From: Bacillota bacterium
GTDB lineage: Bacteria > Bacillota > Clostridia > Peptostreptococcales > Anaerovoracaceae
Assembly: GCA_028724585.1 (NCBI GenBank)
Contig: JAQYCQ010000030.1
Span: forward strand, 1 to 63,882
Direction of reading: 5' to 3'
Length of the DNA stretch: 63,882 bases
Both the position numbers and the translations under genes were made by a program. Each line of letters opens with the position of its first letter. The stretch's first letter is position 1. Below are positions 27,037-34,919 of the stretch, piece by piece. A model generated the notes under the pieces. The model ran no database searches. It was given only the letters and a program-made list of their open reading frames with translations, and was not told the DNA's origin.

Positions 27037-28050
27037 TCACTCGAGCGCCAGAGACGCCAGTTTTTTCAGCATGGTCCTGACCAGCCTGTTCGCTTCATGA
27101 TACTGCACATTGCCGCCGCTGTCACGGAGTATCAGGTAGCCGCTCTCGAAGCCTCCCAGCTCCTCGAGCTCGGGCACGTCCGCGCCGGCTTCCCTCACGT
27201 CGGCCACACTGTATCCTGCCGCGTCAGCGGTACCGAAGCTGAGGAAGAAGCTGTCTCCCGTCGCTTCAGACTGAACGCTGTCCCTGTAGTAGGAATACTG
27301 AAGCGGTCCGCCAAAGATCTTTCCCTCGGCAGTCAGGCCTTTCTTATCGATCTTCATCGATGTGACGGAAAACTTCCTATCACCGGCTGCGACCGGAAAA
27401 CCCTCGCTGAACATTATCTCATGCAGGTCCAGGTTGTGCAGTATGCCCGTAATAGCTGTGAGCTGCACTATATCGTCGCGGTTATGCAGCAGTATGCTGT
27501 CGAGCAGCCGCCCGCGGCGGTCTCCTGTACTATCTACATAATCGAAATACCGCTTAACACTGTCTCCGCCGCTTATCCTGTCGGTCCTCAGGCCTCCGCC
27601 GCCCATGAACCTCTCCACCGTCTTCTGCTTCAGATCCGGCAGAAGCTCAGGCAGACCGGAATGCTTCTTGAGCACCTTGTACATGTCCAGCGAATAGAGA
27701 TGATCCAGGGCCTCCGTCCTGATCCCCGCGGCCTTGAGTCTTTTCTTCAGGAAAGGCAGGTCGAAGGAATCCCCGTTATAGGTCACCACAGTATCGTACT
27801 GGCTCAGCATGCCGCAGTAACGGTCCAGCAGCTCCGGCTCTTCATCGGGCTTATCCGCGAAATACTGGACTGCCAGCCTGGCTCCTTCGCCGTCCGGCAC
27901 AGTCAGCCCTCCGAGTATCACAGAGCATTTCCTGGGCGAAAGCCCTGTCGTCTCTATGTCGGCGCAGACTGTCCTGCCCTCCCCGAAATACTCCTTAAAT
28001 ATCGGTGAAGCGTACAAAGTATCGCGAATCTTCTCTTCAGTTATCCTCAT
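27037..28050 (-). CDS. YprB-like RNase H-fold exonuclease domain protein
   Basis: A 337-residue protein with a DnaQ/RNase-H-like fold of the YprB type. 'CADIETTGLSP' carries the first two acidic metal ligands (about residues 29-39). 'VVTYNGDSFDLPFLKKRL' is the second exonuclease motif, and 'HNRDDIVQLTAI' the third. It is followed by a C-terminal region of about 110 residues without a recognised domain. Nuclease activity on nucleic acid ends is likely but unproven. It is the first gene of the proline operon, with the proA ribosome site overlapping its 3' end. Confidence 0.8.
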   Translation of the reverse strand: MRITEEKIRDTLYASPIFKEYFGEGRTVCADIETTGLSPRKCSVILGGLTVPDGEGARLAVQYFADKPDEEPELLDRYCGMLSQYDTVVTYNGDSFDLPFLKKRLKAAGIRTEALDHLYSLDMYKVLKKHSGLPELLPDLKQKTVERFMGGGGLRTDRISGGDSVKRYFDYVDSTGDRRGRLLDSILLHNRDDIVQLTAITGILHNLDLHEIMFSEGFPVAAGDRKFSVTSMKIDKKGLTAEGKIFGGPLQYSYYRDSVQSEATGDSFFLSFGTADAAGYSVADVREAGADVPELEELGGFESGYLILRDSGGNVQYHEANRLVRTMLKKLASLALE

Positions 28051-28087
28051 ATCTCTGCTGCCTCTGCCCCATGCTGAAAGTGATAAT

Positions 28088-28116
28088 AATATATTTTAGC
28101 ACATCATCACCTTCAA
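28088..28116 (-). promoter_or_regulatory. Promoter of the proline operon
   Basis: TTGAAG (28111-28116) and TATATT (28088-28093), 17 bp apart, lie about 40 bp before the YprB-like gene. Confidence 0.5.
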
Positions 28117-28171
28117 GTGAACGCAGTAACGTATTACATAAGCATGAATGATAAAGAGTGCCCTGCCCCGC

Positions 28172-28199
28172 GTCCGCTCTGCGGACAGAATGCTCCGCA
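28172..28199. repeat. C-AGA-G palindrome pair
   Basis: GTCCG-CTCTG-CGGAC (28172-28186) is followed by a decayed ATG-type unit, TG-CTCCG-CA (28191-28199). The order matches 14939-14967. Confidence 0.75.
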
Positions 28200-28204
28200 A
28201 AAAA

Positions 28205-28234
28205 CAGGAAAAGCCGCCCGCTGACGCGGACGGC
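28205..28234 (-). terminator. Terminator of the amino-acid ABC transporter operon
   Basis: On the minus strand GCCGTCCGC-GTCA-GCGGGCGGC is followed by TTTTCCTGTTTTTT. It lies just past the ATPase stop. Confidence 0.8.
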
Positions 28235-28241
28235 CGCAATA

Positions 28242-29003
28242 TCAGTATGTCGATTCGAGCTTACCGAGGAAGGCCTGCAGTCTCTCGTTCTTTGAGTTGA
28301 ACATGTCGTCCGGCGCGCAGTCCTCGACTATAACGCCGTCGTCTATGAATATCATCCTGTCGGAGATATCGTGGGCGAACTTCATCTCATGGGTTACTAT
28401 GACCATGGTCATGTTCTTGTCCGCCAGGGACTTTATTACCTTAAGGACTTCGCCCGTGAGCTCAGGGTCCAGTGCCGAAGTCGGCTCGTCGAAGAAGAGG
28501 ATCTTAGGGTTGAGCATGAGGGCCCTAGCTATAGCCACGCGCTGGCTCTGGCCGCCGGACAGCTGGTAAGGATAATAGTCTCCCCTGTCCGAGAGGCCCA
28601 TCTGCTTGAGCAGGTCTTCTGCCTGAGCCATTACCTCGTCCTTGTTCCTCTTCTGCACGTTCAGTGGAGCGTCAGTCAGGTTCTTCAGGACGCTGTAGTG
28701 AGGAAAGAGGTTGAAGTTCTGGAATACCAGGCCGAAGTCCTTCTTGATCTCTCTCAGAGCTGCCTTGTCCGCGTATCTGACCTTTCCGTTCTCTTCCCAG
28801 GCGGCTTTCTCACCCATATATGAGAATTCTCCGCCGTCTATCTTCTCCAGCATGGTCGCGCATCTGAGGATGGTCGATTTGCCGGAGCCGGACGGTCCGA
28901 TGATGGAGAGGACTTCGCCCTCGTCAACCTTGAGGGATATGTCCTTGAGCACAGTCAGATCGTCAAATACCTTTTTAATATGATTCATTTCAAGTACTGC
29001 CAT
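28242..29003 (-). CDS. Amino-acid ABC transporter ATP-binding protein
   Basis: The GlnQ/HisP-type ATPase that powers uptake of polar amino acids. The 253-residue protein shows Walker A 'GPSGSGKST', Q-loop 'LVFQNFNLFPH', signature 'LSGGQSQRVAIARAL', Walker B 'ILFFDEPTSALDPE' and the switch His in 'IVTHEMKFA'. It is the last gene of a three-gene importer, 13 bp after the permease gene. Confidence 0.95.
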   Translation of the reverse strand: MAVLEMNHIKKVFDDLTVLKDISLKVDEGEVLSIIGPSGSGKSTILRCATMLEKIDGGEFSYMGEKAAWEENGKVRYADKAALREIKKDFGLVFQNFNLFPHYSVLKNLTDAPLNVQKRNKDEVMAQAEDLLKQMGLSDRGDYYPYQLSGGQSQRVAIARALMLNPKILFFDEPTSALDPELTGEVLKVIKSLADKNMTMVIVTHEMKFAHDISDRMIFIDDGVIVEDCAPDDMFNSKNERLQAFLGKLESTY

Positions 29004-29016
29004 GATGTGCTCCCTC

Positions 29017-29664
29017 CTAGTTGTAATAATTGAGCTTCTTCTCGATGAATGCCATCACCCAGGCTACCAGATAGTTGAAGATGTAGTAGAACAGAGCTGC
29101 CACGATGAGCGGAGTGAATGTGGTCTGAGCCGCCGCTATCTGCTTGGCTATCGAGAACATCTCAGCGTAAGCCAGGGCGTAGGCCAGCGAGGTATCCTTT
29201 ACGAGCGTGATAGTCTCGTTTGTGACAGGCGGCAGTATCCTCTTCATTACCTGCGGAAGAATTATCTTTATGAAAGCCTGCTTCCTCGAATATCCGAGTA
29301 CGTCCGCTGCTTCGTACTGTCCCTTAGGCATGGACTGGATACCGGACCTGAAGATCTCGGCGAAGTAAGCCGCGTAGTTGAATACGAATCCGAAGATGAT
29401 AGCGCCGTACCTGTAAGCGCCTATGTTGGCGTTGAACAGGTAGTAAGGCCCGAAATATACAACCAGCAGCTGCAGCATCAGAGGCGTGCCTCTCATGACT
29501 GAAATATAGAATGTGACTATGCCTCTCAGCACCCTGTTCTTCGACATCCTGCCGAACGAAATTATCAGGCCCAGAGGCAGCGAGAGAACAAGTGTCCACA
29601 GAAAGATGCTGACTGATTTCAGCATTCCGTCTCCCATCTGTGCGATCATAGTGGCTAGTGACAT
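29017..29664 (-). CDS. Amino-acid ABC transporter permease
   Basis: A HisM/GlnP-type membrane subunit, 215 residues, with about five transmembrane helices. The cytoplasmic coupling loop 'YEAADVLGYSRKQAFIKIILPQVMKRILPPVTNE' (given in parts; EAA motif) docks onto the ATPase. The N-terminus 'SIFLWTLVLSLPLGLIISFG' is the first helix pair. It acts as a homodimer with the ATPase gene downstream and the binding protein gene upstream. Confidence 0.94.
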   Translation of the reverse strand: MSLATMIAQMGDGMLKSVSIFLWTLVLSLPLGLIISFGRMSKNRVLRGIVTFYISVMRGTPLMLQLLVVYFGPYYLFNANIGAYRYGAIIFGFVFNYAAYFAEIFRSGIQSMPKGQYEAADVLGYSRKQAFIKIILPQVMKRILPPVTNETITLVKDTSLAYALAYAEMFSIAKQIAAAQTTFTPLIVAALFYYIFNYLVAWVMAFIEKKLNYYN

Positions 29665-29693
29665 TTGAAATAATTCCTCCGTAAAACATCAAG

Positions 29694-29726
29694 AAGGATG
29701 AACGCGCGCCATGCGCGTCCATCCTT
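29694..29726 (-). promoter_or_regulatory. Intra-operon hairpin between binding protein and permease genes
   Basis: AAGGATG-A-ACGCGC-GCCAT-GCGCGT-C-CATCCTT forms a 13-bp stem with one mismatch. In transporter operons such hairpins commonly stabilise or partly terminate the binding-protein mRNA so that it is made in excess. Confidence 0.55.
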
Positions 29727-29741
29727 TCAGTTTCCGTTATC

Positions 29742-29771
29742 AGGCGGAGCCTCCTTGTCCGCGGAGCGGAC
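29742..29771. repeat. C-GGA-G palindrome pair
   Basis: AGG-CGGAG-CCT (29742-29752) and GTCCG-CGGAG-CGGAC (29757-29771), in the transporter operon between the binding-protein and permease genes. Confidence 0.85.
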
Positions 29772-29810
29772 GCGGGTCTTCGCTTTTTAAAATATTACCG
29801 GTTCCTCAGC

Positions 29811-30662
29811 TTAGAGGCAGATCATGTCCGCGATATCGTACTTCTGCGCGAGCTGGTCTACTGTGCCGTCTTCCTTGAGTTCCTTGAGATCCTTGTTGAT
29901 GACGTCTCTGAGCTTAGTGTTGCCCTTCTTGAAGCCTACGCCGTACTGCTCTGAGTTGAGGGCCTCGTCCAGCTTGACGAATCCGTCGCCTCTCTGCTTG
30001 AGCTGGTAGTTAGCTACGCCGATATCGATGGCGAGAGCGTCGAGTGATCCAGCCTGGAGTTCAGTGAAGGCTGTGTTGTAGTCTCCGAACTGCTGGAGTT
30101 CAGCGAATGAGTCTCCCAGCTTCTTCTGCTGATCTTTGTTTGTGAGCACGTCGTAAGCTGCTGAAGCAGTCTGTACGCCGACGATCTTGCCCTTGAGGTC
30201 AGACAGCTTTTTGATGCCTGAATCCTTTGGAACTACTACTACCTGGCTGTTGTCGCAGTAAGGGACTGACCATGTGTAGTCGTCTTCACGGCCGTTGATC
30301 GTGAAGCCGTTCCAGATGCAGTCTATGGAACCTGAGTTGAGCTCCATGTCCTTGGAATCCCAGTCGATAGGGTTCTTCTTAAGCTCCCAGCCTTCCTTTT
30401 CGCAGACAGCCTGGGCGAGCTCCAGGTCGAAGCCTGTGTAGTCGCCGTTGTCGTCCTTGTAGCCGAACGGCGGGTATTCAGCGTCGAAGCCTACTGTAAA
30501 TGTCTTCATTGACGCAGGATTTTTTCCTCCGTCTGTCGGTGCTGCTGCCGACGAGTCGGCGCTTCCCGATACCGATCCTGCAGTGCCGGAATTTCCGCAT
30601 GCTGTGCAGAGCGCGAGCACCATCATGAGGCTCAGCGCGATGGCAAATATCTTCTTTTTCAT
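29811..30662 (-). CDS. Amino-acid ABC transporter substrate-binding lipoprotein
   Basis: A periplasmic-binding-protein-type (family 3) receptor anchored to the outer face of the membrane; 283 residues. The lipobox 'LALCTACGNS' places the lipid-modified Cys near residue 22, followed by a Ser/Gly linker. The two-lobed domain starts at 'KTFTVGFDAEYPPFGYKDDNGDYTGFD' (in parts) and has 'IDCIWNGFTINGRED' and 'YGVGFKKGN'. AGGAGG precedes MKKKIF. Ligand is probably a polar amino acid or cystine. First gene of the importer, under a strong promoter with a structured leader. Confidence 0.93.
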   Translation of the reverse strand: MKKKIFAIALSLMMVLALCTACGNSGTAGSVSGSADSSAAAPTDGGKNPASMKTFTVGFDAEYPPFGYKDDNGDYTGFDLELAQAVCEKEGWELKKNPIDWDSKDMELNSGSIDCIWNGFTINGREDDYTWSVPYCDNSQVVVVPKDSGIKKLSDLKGKIVGVQTASAAYDVLTNKDQQKKLGDSFAELQQFGDYNTAFTELQAGSLDALAIDIGVANYQLKQRGDGFVKLDEALNSEQYGVGFKKGNTKLRDVINKDLKELKEDGTVDQLAQKYDIADMICL

Positions 30663-30721
30663 TTCTCCTCCTATTCCACCCGTCAAGCACCGCGGGCGGA
30701 AAAACACGATAACAAACGACA

Positions 30722-30751
30722 GGCCTCCAGACCCCTTTCGGGTCAAAGGCC
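30722..30751 (-). promoter_or_regulatory. Structured 5' leader of the ABC transporter operon
   Basis: On the minus strand GGCCT...GACCC-GAAA-GGGGTC...AGGCC forms a two-part hairpin capped by a GAAA tetraloop, just after the predicted transcript start. It resembles no riboswitch I recognise; mRNA stabilisation is possible. Confidence 0.45.
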
Positions 30752-30767
30752 GCTTTAATGCTTTCTA

Positions 30768-30797
30768 ATTTTAGCATAGTAAAGCAATGCATGTCAA
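30768..30797 (-). promoter_or_regulatory. ABC transporter operon promoter
   Basis: TTGACA (30792-30797) and TAAAAT (30768-30773) with an 18-bp spacer. Confidence 0.8.
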
Positions 30798-30836
30798 TGA
30801 ATAGTGATAATACATAACGACCCGCAAAAAGAACAG

Positions 30837-30877
30837 AAAAGCGATGTGCCGGGATGGGATGGGGCAGCATCGCTTTT
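30837..30877 (-). terminator. Terminator of the surface-polysaccharide/rlmD operon
   Basis: AAAAGCGATG and CATCGCTTTT form a 10-bp stem around a 21-base purine-rich loop. It lies about 100 bp past the rlmD stop. Confidence 0.7.
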
Positions 30878-30981
30878 GAAAGTGGAGGATGAAATAGATC
30901 GATAATATTTTAACACTTATCAGATGTTAATCAATATTGCCGGGCTAAAATATCCATCCCCTTTTTGTATTTTATTTTGTA

Positions 30982-32397
30982 CTAGTTTCCCGAAGCATCC
31001 GCCGGAGTCAGCAGCACTACCGCTTCGCTCCTGACCGTCTGGCAGAACTGGTCGACCAGCCTTACGCGCTCCACTTTATAAGGCATACCCTCGCCCGCCA
31101 GAAGCTTAAGGTCCCTGGCCATAGTAGAAGGCTCGCAGGATACGTAGACAATGCGCCCGGGAGCGCTCTTTTTGACCGCCTCCAGCAGCTCCGGCCTGCA
31201 GCCTGAGCGCGGCGGATCCATGATCACTATGTCAGGCAGGATGCCGCCTTCCTCGAGATCGAAGATCTTTTTCTCCGCCTTTCCATGCATGAACTGGATG
31301 TTCACTATGCCGTTTATGACCGCGTTCCTGTTGGCGTTGAGCACAGCCTGCTCGACATACTCTATTCCCCAGACGTATTTTGATCTACCGGCGCAGAATA
31401 GACCGATGGTCCCTGTTCCGCAGTAGAGGTCGAAGACAGTGTCTTCCGGACCAGGCTGAGCGTAATCCAGGACTGTTTTATACAGCTCTTCTGTCATCTC
31501 GGGATTTACCTGATAGAAGGACTGGGGCGATATCTCGAATTCCAGGCCGCCGAATGAATCCTTAATGGTATCGGATCCGGCTATGACTTCGAATTTTCCC
31601 GGTACGGATACGTCGCGGTGGGTGTTGTATTCCGCGGCGACCGAAGCCAGGTAATAGTCTCCTGCTATCGCTTCGTCCATGATGTCGGCCAGCAGCTGAG
31701 GATCCTTGACCTTTTTGCCGTTTATAACCAGTATCACCATAACCTCGCCGGTCGATGAGGATACCTTGACTACCATGCGGCGCAGGCGGCCTCTGCGGGT
31801 CTTCTCGTCATAGACTGAGATGCCAGACTCTTCTACGTATCTCCTCAGCCCGTAAGCCGCCATCTCAGCTGCCTCAGACTGGATCAGGCAGTTTCTCACG
31901 TCAGTGACGTGCCTGGAGGAACGGTCGTAAAAGCCTACCCTGAGCGTGCCTGTGTTTTTCAGGCCGCCGTGCTTATCGTCTTTTATGCCGCCGGCACTGA
32001 CCGCGTACTCGGCTTTGTTCCTGTAATGCCATGGATCTTCCATGACTGCCGGCTCGTCGAACTCGGGCAGGCTGCCGCCGAAGAGGCGCTGCAGCCTGTC
32101 CCTGAGCTGTCTGTTCTTGAGCTCTGCCTGAGCCTGGTACTTCATGTTCTGCAGGGTGCAGCCGCCGCATCTGCCGAAATACTGGCAGAGAGGCTCTGTG
32201 CGGTCAGGCGAGTATTCCTTTAATTCCTCTATCCTGCCCCTGGCTATATGTTTCTTTATGCTCGTGATCCTGACGTCAGCCGTATCTCCCGGTATCAGGC
32301 CCGGCACGAAAGTGACCATGCCTTCTATGCGGCCTATGCCGTCTCCTGAGGTGCTGACGTCAGTCACCGTCATCTCGTATATCTCGTCAGCCTGCAT
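30982..32397 (-). CDS. 23S rRNA (uracil-C5)-methyltransferase RlmD-like
   Basis: SAM-dependent methyltransferase of the TrmA/RlmC/RlmD family, 471 residues. An N-terminal TRAM domain ('VTDVSTSGDGIGRIEGMVTFVPGLIPGD' in parts) precedes the [4Fe-4S] Cys set 'CQYFGRCGGCTLQ'. The catalytic core has 'DLYCGTGTIGLFCA' (SAM site), 'MDPPRSGCRPELL', and the nucleophilic Cys in 'IVYVSCEPSTMARD'. Clostridia often carry several paralogs, so the exact target uridine is uncertain. It is the last gene of the long operon, 2 bp after the transketolase gene. Confidence 0.92.
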   Translation of the reverse strand: MQADEIYEMTVTDVSTSGDGIGRIEGMVTFVPGLIPGDTADVRITSIKKHIARGRIEELKEYSPDRTEPLCQYFGRCGGCTLQNMKYQAQAELKNRQLRDRLQRLFGGSLPEFDEPAVMEDPWHYRNKAEYAVSAGGIKDDKHGGLKNTGTLRVGFYDRSSRHVTDVRNCLIQSEAAEMAAYGLRRYVEESGISVYDEKTRRGRLRRMVVKVSSSTGEVMVILVINGKKVKDPQLLADIMDEAIAGDYYLASVAAEYNTHRDVSVPGKFEVIAGSDTIKDSFGGLEFEISPQSFYQVNPEMTEELYKTVLDYAQPGPEDTVFDLYCGTGTIGLFCAGRSKYVWGIEYVEQAVLNANRNAVINGIVNIQFMHGKAEKKIFDLEEGGILPDIVIMDPPRSGCRPELLEAVKKSAPGRIVYVSCEPSTMARDLKLLAGEGMPYKVERVRLVDQFCQTVRSEAVVLLTPADASGN

Positions 32398-32399
32398 AT

Positions 32400-33341
32400 T
32401 TAGCGAACTGCCTCGTCCGCTTCTTTTACAGCCTTTACGATGTCTGCAGCGGTGATGTTGTATTCTTTCTTGAGTTCTTCAGGCTTGCCTGACTGGCCGA
32501 ATCTGTCCTGGATGCCTACCATAGTGACTCTTGCAGGGCAGCGGCGCGCTGTTACAGAAGCTACCATAGAGCCGAGACCTCCGATAACGGAATGCTCTTC
32601 AGCTGTGATGATGCTCTTTGTCTCTGTCGCAGCCTTTACGACAGCGTCCTCGTCGAGAGGCTTTATAGTGTGCATGTCGAGTACACGTACGCTTATGCCG
32701 TCCTTAGCCAGCTCTTCAGCGGCGATGAGGGCTTCGTTCACCAGAAGTCCGCAGGCGATGACCGTATGGTCTGTGCCTTCCCTGAGAGTGTTGGCCTTGC
32801 CGAGAACTATCTCGTCATCCTCTCCGTAGATGACAGGGACAGAAAGCCTGCCCAGCCTTACGTAAGCAGGGCCGTCGAAAGCGGCAACCTGACGCAGGAG
32901 CTTCTCTGTCGAAGGGCCGTCAGCAGGATGTACTACAGTCATGCCCGGGATGACGCTCATGAGAGCCAGGTCTTCGACGCACTGGTGGCTGGCTCCGTCC
33001 TCGCCTACTGTTACGCCTGAGTGAGTGGCGCAGATCTTCACGTTTGCGTGAGGGTAGCCGATGGAGTTTCTGATTATCTCGTAGGCTCTGCCTGCCGCGA
33101 ACATAGCGAATGTGGAAGCGAACACGGTCTTTCCCGAGAAAGCCATGCCTGCCGCCATGCCCATCATATTCGCTTCGGCTATGCCGGCGTTGAAGAATCT
33201 GTCAGGATATGCTTCCTTGAATCCGGCAGTTTTAGTTGATTTTGAAAGGTCGGCGTCGAAAACGACGATATCAGGATTTTCAGCGCCCAGCTTTACGAGC
33301 GCGTTTCCGTATGCTTCTCTTGTGGAAATTTTATCTGCCAT
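32400..33341 (-). CDS. Transketolase, C-terminal subunit
   Basis: The pyrimidine-binding half of a split transketolase, 313 residues: 'DADLSKSTKTAGF', 'FNAGIAEANMMGMAAGMA' with the catalytic Glu, 'THSGVTVGEDGASHQCVEDLALM', and a C-terminal domain with 'MHTIKPLDEDAVV'. With the N-terminal subunit encoded 1 bp upstream it transfers two-carbon units in the pentose phosphate pathway. Split transketolases are common in anaerobes and archaea. Confidence 0.95.
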   Translation of the reverse strand: MADKISTREAYGNALVKLGAENPDIVVFDADLSKSTKTAGFKEAYPDRFFNAGIAEANMMGMAAGMAFSGKTVFASTFAMFAAGRAYEIIRNSIGYPHANVKICATHSGVTVGEDGASHQCVEDLALMSVIPGMTVVHPADGPSTEKLLRQVAAFDGPAYVRLGRLSVPVIYGEDDEIVLGKANTLREGTDHTVIACGLLVNEALIAAEELAKDGISVRVLDMHTIKPLDEDAVVKAATETKSIITAEEHSVIGGLGSMVASVTARRCPARVTMVGIQDRFGQSGKPEELKKEYNITAADIVKAVKEADEAVR

Positions 33342-33342
33342 T

Positions 33343-34167
33343 TTATCTGTCTCCTCCGAGTTCCTTTACTGCCTGCTCAGCCTGCTCGTCGCTTGGAGCC
33401 TTGCCGTGCCAGCCTGCTTCGTTCTCCATGAAGGTCACACCCTTGCCCTTGACCGTCCTAGCTACGATCATCTGAGGCTTTCCTGTGATCCTCTTGGCGT
33501 TCTCTACAGCCTGTTCTATCTGGTCGAAATCGTGTCCGTCGATGAGCTGTACGTCCCAGCCGAAAGCGAGGAACTTCTCGCCTACAGGAGCTACAGTCAT
33601 TACGTCTTCGTTCTTTCCGTCTATCTGGAGACCGTTCCAGTCTACGAAAGCAGTCAGGTTATCCAGCTTGTAGTGGGCAGCCGCCATAGCCGCCTCCCAT
33701 ACTATGCCTTCCTGAAGCTCGCCGTCGCCGAGGACAGCGTAAACTCTGTTCTTCTTTCCGTCTGTCTTTGCCGCCAGAGCCATGCCTACAGCGGCTGAGA
33801 TGCCCTGTCCGAGGGAACCTGTCGACATATCGATGCCCGGAACCTTCTTTTTGTCAGGATGTCCCTGAAGGATGCTGCCGAGCTTTCTGAGAGTGAGGAG
33901 AGTCTCCTTAGGGAAGAATCCCTTCTCAGCAAGAGCCGCGTAGAGCGCCGGAGCGGCGTGGCCCTTAGAGAGCACGAACCTGTCCCTGTCCGGATCGTCC
34001 GGATTCTTAGGATCTACGTTCATCTCCGCGAAATAGAGATATGTGATGATATCGGCTGCAGAAAGCGACCCGCCCGGATGACCCGAACCGGCTGCGTGGA
34101 TCTCACGGATGATATCGATCCTGATCTGTTCAGCCTTTTCCTTGAGAAAATTTTTACCAGCTGTCAT
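33343..34167 (-). CDS. Transketolase, N-terminal subunit
   Basis: The thiamine-diphosphate-binding half, 274 residues: '[19 protein letters not shown]', '[14 protein letters not shown]', and the ThDP motif '[25 protein letters not shown]' (in parts). It lies 5 bp after the TagA-type gene, so sugar-phosphate metabolism and surface polymer synthesis share a transcript. Confidence 0.95.
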   Translation of the reverse strand: MTAGKNFLKEKAEQIRIDIIREIHAAGSGHPGGSLSAADIITYLYFAEMNVDPKNPDDPDRDRFVLSKGHAAPALYAALAEKGFFPKETLLTLRKLGSILQGHPDKKKVPGIDMSTGSLGQGISAAVGMALAAKTDGKKNRVYAVLGDGELQEGIVWEAAMAAAHYKLDNLTAFVDWNGLQIDGKNEDVMTVAPVGEKFLAFGWDVQLIDGHDFDQIEQAVENAKRITGKPQMIVARTVKGKGVTFMENEAGWHGKAPSDEQAEQAVKELGGDR

Positions 34168-34172
34168 GACAC

Positions 34173-34919
34173 TTATTCCTCCTGGGATTTGCCCTGAGCT
34201 ATAACTTTAAGCATGAACACGGGCAGCTTCATCATTCTTCCGAACCTGCTCGGCTGCTGTATGAACCTGTAGAGCCATTCGAGACCGTGCTTCTGATAGA
34301 ATTCAGGAGCTCTTTTAAGGTCTCCGGACCATACGTCGAGGCTTCCGCCCACGCCTATGGCGCCGCGCACGCTGAGCTCTGCAGCGTGGTCATTTATGAA
34401 CTTCTCCTGTTTAGGGGCTCCGAGAGCCACGCACAGGAAGTCAGCACCGCTGTCGTTTATCTGCTGTACGATGGCAGGCTCGTCCTCCGGCTTGAAATAG
34501 CCATGATGGCATCCCGCCACTATCAGCTTAGGGTATTTTTCTTTTATCTTAGCCGCGGCCTTCTCAGCCACGCCCGGCTTGCTGCCGAAAAAGTATATGG
34601 ACTTTCCGTTCTTCTCCAGATACGCTATGCAGGATTCGAGAAAGTCTATCCCTGTTACACGCTCCTTGAGCGGATGCCCTACTATCCTCGACGCGTACAC
34701 CAGTCCTATCCCGTCAGGGATTATTATGTCGGCGGAGCCGACGAGCTCCTTAAGGCTTTCGTCCTTAGAAGCGTTCTGGACTATTTCGGAGTTAGGCGTA
34801 AAGATCTTTGTCACTCCCGGTTCCGGGAAGAGCTTTTCGAACTTCGAGAAAGCCTGTTCCTTGTCTATCATGTCGACCGGCACTCCGAGTATCTTTATTC
34901 TCCCTTTGTTTTCATTCAT
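34173..34919 (-). CDS. WecG/TagA/CpsF family glycosyltransferase
   Basis: GT26-family enzyme (248 residues) that adds the second sugar to a lipid-linked GlcNAc in wall teichoic acid or related polymers. Marks are 'TPNSEIV' with the catalytic-region Asp/Thr segment, '[18 protein letters not shown]', '[19 protein letters not shown]', 'GYF', and '[10 protein letters not shown]'. The C-terminus '[17 protein letters not shown]' is the membrane-associating tail. Its ATG overlaps the stop of the GT4-CsaB gene by 4 bp, tying it to SLH-anchor polymer synthesis. A family palindrome (34728-34742) encodes V60-D64. Confidence 0.92.
   Translation of the reverse strand: MNENKGRIKILGVPVDMIDKEQAFSKFEKLFPEPGVTKIFTPNSEIVQNASKDESLKELVGSADIIIPDGIGLVYASRIVGHPLKERVTGIDFLESCIAYLEKNGKSIYFFGSKPGVAEKAAAKIKEKYPKLIVAGCHHGYFKPEDEPAIVQQINDSGADFLCVALGAPKQEKFINDHAAELSVRGAIGVGGSLDVWSGDLKRAPEFYQKHGLEWLYRFIQQPSRFGRMMKLPVFMLKVIAQGKSQEE

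Noticed and set aside
33944-33958. CGCCG-GAG-CGGCG palindrome in the transketolase gene
   Set aside because: It encodes the conserved 'GHAAPALYA' motif of transketolases and has a three-base loop without the full core.
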